This document shows positions 59,051 through 64,000 of a DNA stretch of 64,000 bases, in pieces. Below the pieces are notes generated by a model. The model ran no database searches. It saw only the letters and a list, made by a program, of their open reading frames with translations, and was not told where the DNA came from. Within the stretch, counting starts at the first letter, position 1. Every line of letters begins with the position of its first letter. A program made the position numbers and the translations under genes. Source of the stretch: Porites lobata. Taxonomy: Eukaryota > Cnidaria > Anthozoa > Scleractinia > Poritidae. The stretch spans positions 62,001 to 126,000 of the forward strand of contig CALNXK010000515.1 in assembly GCA_942486035.1 (NCBI GenBank). The letters are read 5' to 3'.

Positions 59051-59703
59051 ATTAAATAGTAGAGTCATTAAATAGGAAAATGCTTCACTTTAGTTCAAAC
59101 CTAGGTGAAATATATATGAACAGCATGGAACAGGTGTACCTTGTGAGACAGACGGACTTTTCGGGCCGTTCATACCACAAGAGATCAAGGAACTTGTCAT
59201 AGCCAAATACCGAAAGGAAATAAGTCATTAAATAGGAAAATGCTTCACTCTAGTTCAAAAAACGTTATAGTTATATCCCCGTAAGTCTTTGCCAGTATCT
59301 AATTGAAAACTCTCGCTTTAGCTGTTGCTTTGTTTTTTGTGTGTAAATTTACAAGTAATACAGCTTCCCTTTTTATTATACAGTTTACAGTTTAAACAAG
59401 GACTAGACTGAGTGAACTGGGTCTATGCCACTTAATCTGTTCTTACACCTAGGTAAACCCTTTGTTTTGACAAGTTCGTGATGACTCGTTTGGTGAATGC
59501 TTCCCTTTATATTACACAGATAAAAAATGCTTCAGGAACTATTGGAAAAAAAATAGAAAAAACAATGCATAAGTATGTGTCTCGTGCGTAGCAGAAATTA
59601 AGTGTAACGTTTTCGTAATTAACAGAAATGAGATTTTACACTTACCATTATGCTCTCAAGGCTTCCTTTCTGTGGTATTGACAACAATGACTATTTTTCG
59701 TAG

Positions 59704-59935
59704 AAATAATTGGGGTCCAACGATCGCCGGGACGACCAAAGGCCACCATTGTGATGAAGAAAGGACTCTGAGTGTAATAAATCACAGAGCTGCTTTCAAA
59801 TGCAAAAAAGAAGAACTATGGAAAAGACACAGGGACGTGATAATAACTGTTCAGCCCGAGCACGAAGACCTATTCAAGCAGGCGGTTTATAGAGAGATAA
59901 GGCCAATGCGCTCAACAGTCCGAGGCAAAGTAATT
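59704..59935 (+). CDS. Exon-like module A, unit 3, copy 2
   Basis: 232 nt, unchanged borders. Confidence 0.5.
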
Positions 59936-60205
59936 GTAAGTGACATTTAATGGTTTAAACAGCAGCTAGAAGCCAGTTGTTGAGAAATTAATTCCCTTGG
60001 AAATGATACTAGATTAACGAGACAATTACGTTCACTTGAAAAATATACAGATTTTTGAGCGTTTTTTATTCCTACAATTTCGTTTCCTTTTTGTAATATA
60101 CATGTCTAATTTTTATAACAATTATTCCGTATTTGTAAACTACACAACCTCATTTTTCTTAAGTATAACTTCTATTTATGTACAATTATTTTTGTTTCTG
60201 AAAGG

Positions 60206-60406
60206 TTCAAGGTGACTCCCTTAAAAGATTCAAGCTCTTCGATCATACAGATAAAGATTGGAGCTGCACCTATTGGGGAAATTTACATAGACGGTACTAA
60301 AGAAATGTTGACGACCGTCATGATTAAAAGGACCCTTTTTGGGCCTCTAGTACTACAGGAAATAAAGGAACTCGTCATTGCTAAATACCAAAAGACATGG
60401 TCCTGA
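60206..60406 (+). CDS. Terminal module E1, unit 3, copy 2
   Basis: Present here but absent from unit 3 of copy 1. Confidence 0.4.
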   Translation, partial: FKVTPLKDSSSSIIQIKIGAAPIGEIYIDGTKEMLTTVMIKRTLFGPLVLQEIKELVIAKYQKTWS

Positions 60407-60655
60407 AATGGTATAACTATTGAAGGAAATGGTAAAGCCACTAAATAGGAAAATGCTTCATGTCAGTTAATGTCAATGTTAAGGAACTGTTTATTACTGA
60501 GGTATAGAGTTGATCCTAAACTACTGGCTGAGCTTCATGGTAACACTAACAAATCCTATGTTCTGTCTAAAGTTAAACAAGGACTACCGTAGGCTGACTG
60601 AACTGGGTCTCTGCCACTTGCTCTTACACCGAGGTAAACCCTTTGTTTTGATAAG

Positions 60656-60868
60656 TTCGTGATGTCTCGTTTGGAGAATGCTTATCTTTATATCATACAG
60701 AAAAAAATCGGTGCAGGACCTATTGGGGAAATGTACATGAACTGTACTGAACAGGTATATGTTGTCAGACAGAGGGACTTTTTCGGGCCGTTGATACCTC
60801 AGGAGATTGAGGAGCTTGTCATGGCGAAATACCGAAAGGACATGTTCCTGAAATGGTATAACTATTAA
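60656..60868 (+). CDS. Terminal module E2, unit 3, copy 2
   Basis: Intact. Its 3' flank (AAATGGTAAAGTCATT) matches the flank of the diverged module at 33674-33876, so the two occupy the same position. Confidence 0.5.
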   Translation, partial: FVMSRLENAYLYIIQKKIGAGPIGEMYMNCTEQVYVVRQRDFFGPLIPQEIEELVMAKYRKDMFLKWYNY

Positions 60869-61490
60869 ATTAAATGGTAAAGTCATTAAATAGGAAAATG
60901 CTTCAATCTAGTTCAAAAAAGGTCATACTTATTTCTCCATAAGTCATTGACAGTATCTAATTGAAAAACTCTCGCTTTAGCTGTTGCTTTGGAAAATGCT
61001 TCAGTCTGTGACGCATTTCAATTCTTTGTTGCATGTGAATCATGTAATTTTAAAAGCATTAAACAAGAAAACATGAAAAACAAAGTAGAAAAAAGTTATA
61101 GTTATATCACCATAGTAAAGTCAAGTCTCGCTTTAGCTGTTGCTTTGTTTTTTTGTGTGTAAATTTACAAGTAATACAACTTCCCTTTTTATTATACAGT
61201 CTACAGTTTAAACAAAGACTAGACTGAGTGAACTGGGTCTATGCCACTTAATCTGTTCTTACACCGAGGTAAACCCTTTGTTTTAACAGGTTCGTGATGA
61301 CTCGTTTGGTGAATGCTTCCCTTTACATTACACAGTCAAAAAATGCTTTAGGAACTATTGGAAAAAGAGAAAAACAATGCATAAGTATGTGTCTCGTGCG
61401 TAACAGAAATTACGTGACACGTTTTCGTAATTAACAGAAATGAGATTTTACACTTACCATTAAGTTCTCAAGGCTTCCCTTCTGTGGTAT

Positions 61491-62514
61491 TGACAACAAT
61501 GACGTCGCCGAGACAACAAAAACGTGATATTTTCTTCACTAAAAGCTGGGTAATATGTCTTAATAATAGTCTATTACTGTATTTATGTGAATGGTAATCA
61601 GGGACCCGTAAGGGTTGATTTCTAGTGTCGCGTAATTTTGGCGTGTACACGTGCGTAAAATTTACGTTCGCAAATAACACAGAGGCAATGCGTGAAAGGT
61701 CGCTCGTAGGCGTAAACGTTGAACCTCGCTAAACTTCTCCTTTACGCTCGGCACCTTTGCCTCTGTTTTATTTACGTGCGTTAACGTGCGTAGCCAGAAA
61801 CGTGTCATGGCTTTTCGATTACTCAAAAGAAGATACCAAATATAGCCAAATGATTATAGTAAATTCTTTCTTAACAAGTTTTATCAAAAGAAACTACTAA
61901 GAAATGTTTTAAAAGGTTGAGTCGTTTATTGGTTTAATTTTAGAGGGATTAAATACAAACATTTTAACTGGAAGTTTACCTCATACGTCTACTTTAAATT
62001 AGGGAAAATTATACCGTCGAAACACTATCAACATCAACTGAATATTAAAGAGGATGCATGGGGAAACGACCAAATAATTTACAACCGTACATTATCTCCT
62101 GCTTGAATGGGAAAGGATACAGAGGCTTTCCTTCTATCCGCCAGCAAATATTTGAAGGCTAAAGGGGATTTTCTGTTTGTCCTATACTGAAGACAACCGT
62201 TTGTTGAACGTCTTTCGATCATTATTTTGATTACTCTGAACTGAGATCGACTTGATTTAGATAGCTCAGAATAAAAGGTCTTTAAAAAAAAAATTCCCAT
62301 AATCGCTTATGTACATTTGCCATAACTCTGTTAGTAATTAGCAAATGTTTTACCGCGCGACATTAGGACGCAAAAGAAAGAAAGACCTCGAAATCACAAG
62401 CATACAAATAATCACAGCCGATTCCTCAAGTGACTGCCTATAAAAATCCTACTTCATTTAAGGTTTGTAAACCTAATATGAATCATAACCCCTTAAAAAG
62501 TAAAGGTAAGAAAA
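61491..62514. other. Right flank of the cluster, copy 2, with foldback element
   Basis: The same imperfect inverted arms occur at about 61642-61797. The rest is AT-rich without a supported gene. Confidence 0.5.
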
Positions 62515-63014
62515 CTAATTGGCTTATTTCAAGCTGTTAATCTGTGTTTTTCCACTGTTTCTGGCTATAAGGGTCAAATTTGCCTGCCAAATAAATTTTT
62601 GGATACCAAGGGAACACAAAAACTAACCCAGCTCAAAAAAAGAAACTGCGAAATATATTATAAGGACTCATGTATGAATCAATGAACCAGTGTCAAGAAA
62701 GAAAGTCTAGCTATATAATTATTAAAGTCCAGCGAAATTGTATCCACCAATGAATGCGTGATAAGAATACCGCATTACAATTAGTCAGGCTGACTCAGAG
62801 GACAGTCACTTGAACAATCATGGTGTCCATTCGTTACCTGGACGGACGGGCGCAGACACAGGCAGGTGACTTCAGCATGCTCACGGCACGTTGGCCGGAC
62901 CAATGCTCCCCCCCTGCTGGCACTTAGAGCTGCCTGTAACAAGTGAACATGCAATGATCAGAACAATAATTTATGAGACCTGACTTTTTAGAGCTGAATT
63001 AGGAAGGATCTAAT
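62515..63014. repeat. Diverged edge monomer of satellite block 3
   Basis: Nearly identical to 35535-36034, with the same substitutions and deletions. Confidence 0.85.
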
Positions 63015-64000
63015 AGCCCAACAAAATACAATGATAAGACAGTGTCTCGCTTTACTCTTGGCGGATAGATTGAACTTAATTTTGGTCACTAACCATGTGT
63101 TACAGAATCCTTGGTCAGAAAATTGGCTGAGTGTGGGGTTCAGTGGTTTTTAAAATTCTCCAGCAATTTCAAATCCAGCTTTGACAGAGAATAGTTCACA
63201 GAATTCACAATCAAACCACACTTTACAACTCTTTTTCCAACCTTTAACAACTGGCCAGGATGACACATCAAAACAAAGAAGCGATCGCATATTCTGAGGC
63301 TGGAAATAATTATTTTGAAATGTAAACAACATGATGTACTATACAGTATTCGTATTAGTCTAAGAACTCTAATCCTTTTTCCACACTGGGATCGAGCCTC
63401 TTTTCGCTGAGTGGACATCAGAATTAATTGGCTAATAATTATTTCAGGCTGTTCATCTGTGTTCTTGCACTGTCTGGGGCTATAAGCTAGGGTAAAATTT
63501 GCCTGCTGAATGAATTTTTTTGATACCAAGGCAAACCAAAGACTAATTAACCCCGAGCTCAACACGAAAGAAACTGCCACATAACATTACACTGACTCAT
63601 GCATGTACGAATCAATGAACCAGTGTCACGGAAGACAGTCTAGCTTTATACAATTATAATCATTAAAGTCCAGCGAAATTGTCTCCACCAGTGTTATAAT
63701 GCATGAGAATAATAATTAATACCGCATCATCCACAATGATGACTCAGTGGACATGCAGTCACTTGAGCAATCATGGTGTCCATTCCTTACCTGGACGCAG
63801 GGGCGCCGAGACAAAGGACAGGCAGGTGACTTCCCAGTCAGCAATTGCTCACGGCACGTTGGGCCGCACAGAGGTTTGGCCGGCCGAATGCTCCCCCCTG
63901 CTGGCACTTAGAGCTCAGCCTATAACAAGTGAACATGCAATGATCAGAACAATTAGGAGACCTGACTTTAACAGCTGATCGAATTATGAAGGATTTTAGC
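63015..64000. repeat. Satellite block 3 (cut by window end)
   Basis: A canonical partial monomer runs from 63015 and a new monomer starts at 63538. It shares the TTTTCGCTGAG variant with the first monomer of block 2. Confidence 0.95.

Larger units (their letters stand above)
56071..61490 (+). repeat. Array of three complete ~1.82-kb units, copy 2
   Basis: Units start at 56071, 57886 and 59704 (periods 1815 and 1818). Unlike copy 1, the third unit holds full E1 and E2 modules before joining the shared right flank. The first unit's E1 differs from the others near its start. Confidence 0.8.
40278..64000. repeat. Macro-repeat unit 2 (runs off the window)
   Basis: This is the second head-to-tail copy. 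The cluster spans 40278-62514, the diverged satellite edge 62515-63014, and canonical satellite runs from 63015 to the end. The cluster is about 300 bp longer than in unit 1, mainly because the third 1.82-kb unit is complete. Confidence 0.95.

Overview
The window is nuclear DNA from an animal. The evidence is GT-AG introns with polypyrimidine acceptors, TATA and CCAAT promoter elements, AATAAA signals, a tRNA-derived SINE, several small foldback elements and TTAGGG-like tracts. The repeat style and AT-rich composition suggest a cnidarian, perhaps a stony coral. That placement is an inference from style; no marker gene here fixes it.

The layout is a repeat within a repeat within a repeat. (1) A satellite with monomers of about 983 bp fills 1-13597 (13 full monomers plus a partial one). 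It returns at 36035-40277 (about 4.3 monomers) and again from 63015 to the window end. (2) Between the blocks sits a cluster of about 22 kb, present twice at near identity (13598-35534 and 40278-62514). Satellite block plus cluster form a 26,680-bp macro-unit in head-to-tail tandem. (3) Inside each cluster is an array of three ~1.82-kb units. Each unit is itself built from serially duplicated, partly decayed exon-like modules.

All credible genes in the cluster lie on the + strand. In order they are: gene A, a spliced tyrosine-recombinase-like protein with a TATA promoter about 2 kb inside the cluster edge and a C-terminal domain of possible Tudor/SH3-like type; gene B, an unrecognised protein of about 241 residues; a 116-residue ORF; gene C, a three-exon protein of about 715 residues with a GNAT-acetyltransferase-like part and an unrecognised second half; gene D, a doubtful two-exon 93-residue protein; and the 1.82-kb exon-like array. 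The remaining sequence is AT-rich noncoding DNA with a tRNA-Cys-like SINE, TIR/foldback elements, a G-quadruplex-type G tract and short tandem repeats.

Almost every gene is frameshifted in one copy or the other, usually at a homopolymer and usually at different places. This looks more like uncorrected long-read homopolymer error than true decay, though recent pseudogenisation is not excluded. As assembled, neither recombinase copy has an intact catalytic frame.

The most interesting reading is that the cluster is, or was, a large recombinase-headed element carrying cargo genes, now locked in a tandem array with its own satellite. This is a hypothesis from gene order and orientation. No element ends or target-site duplications were demonstrated.
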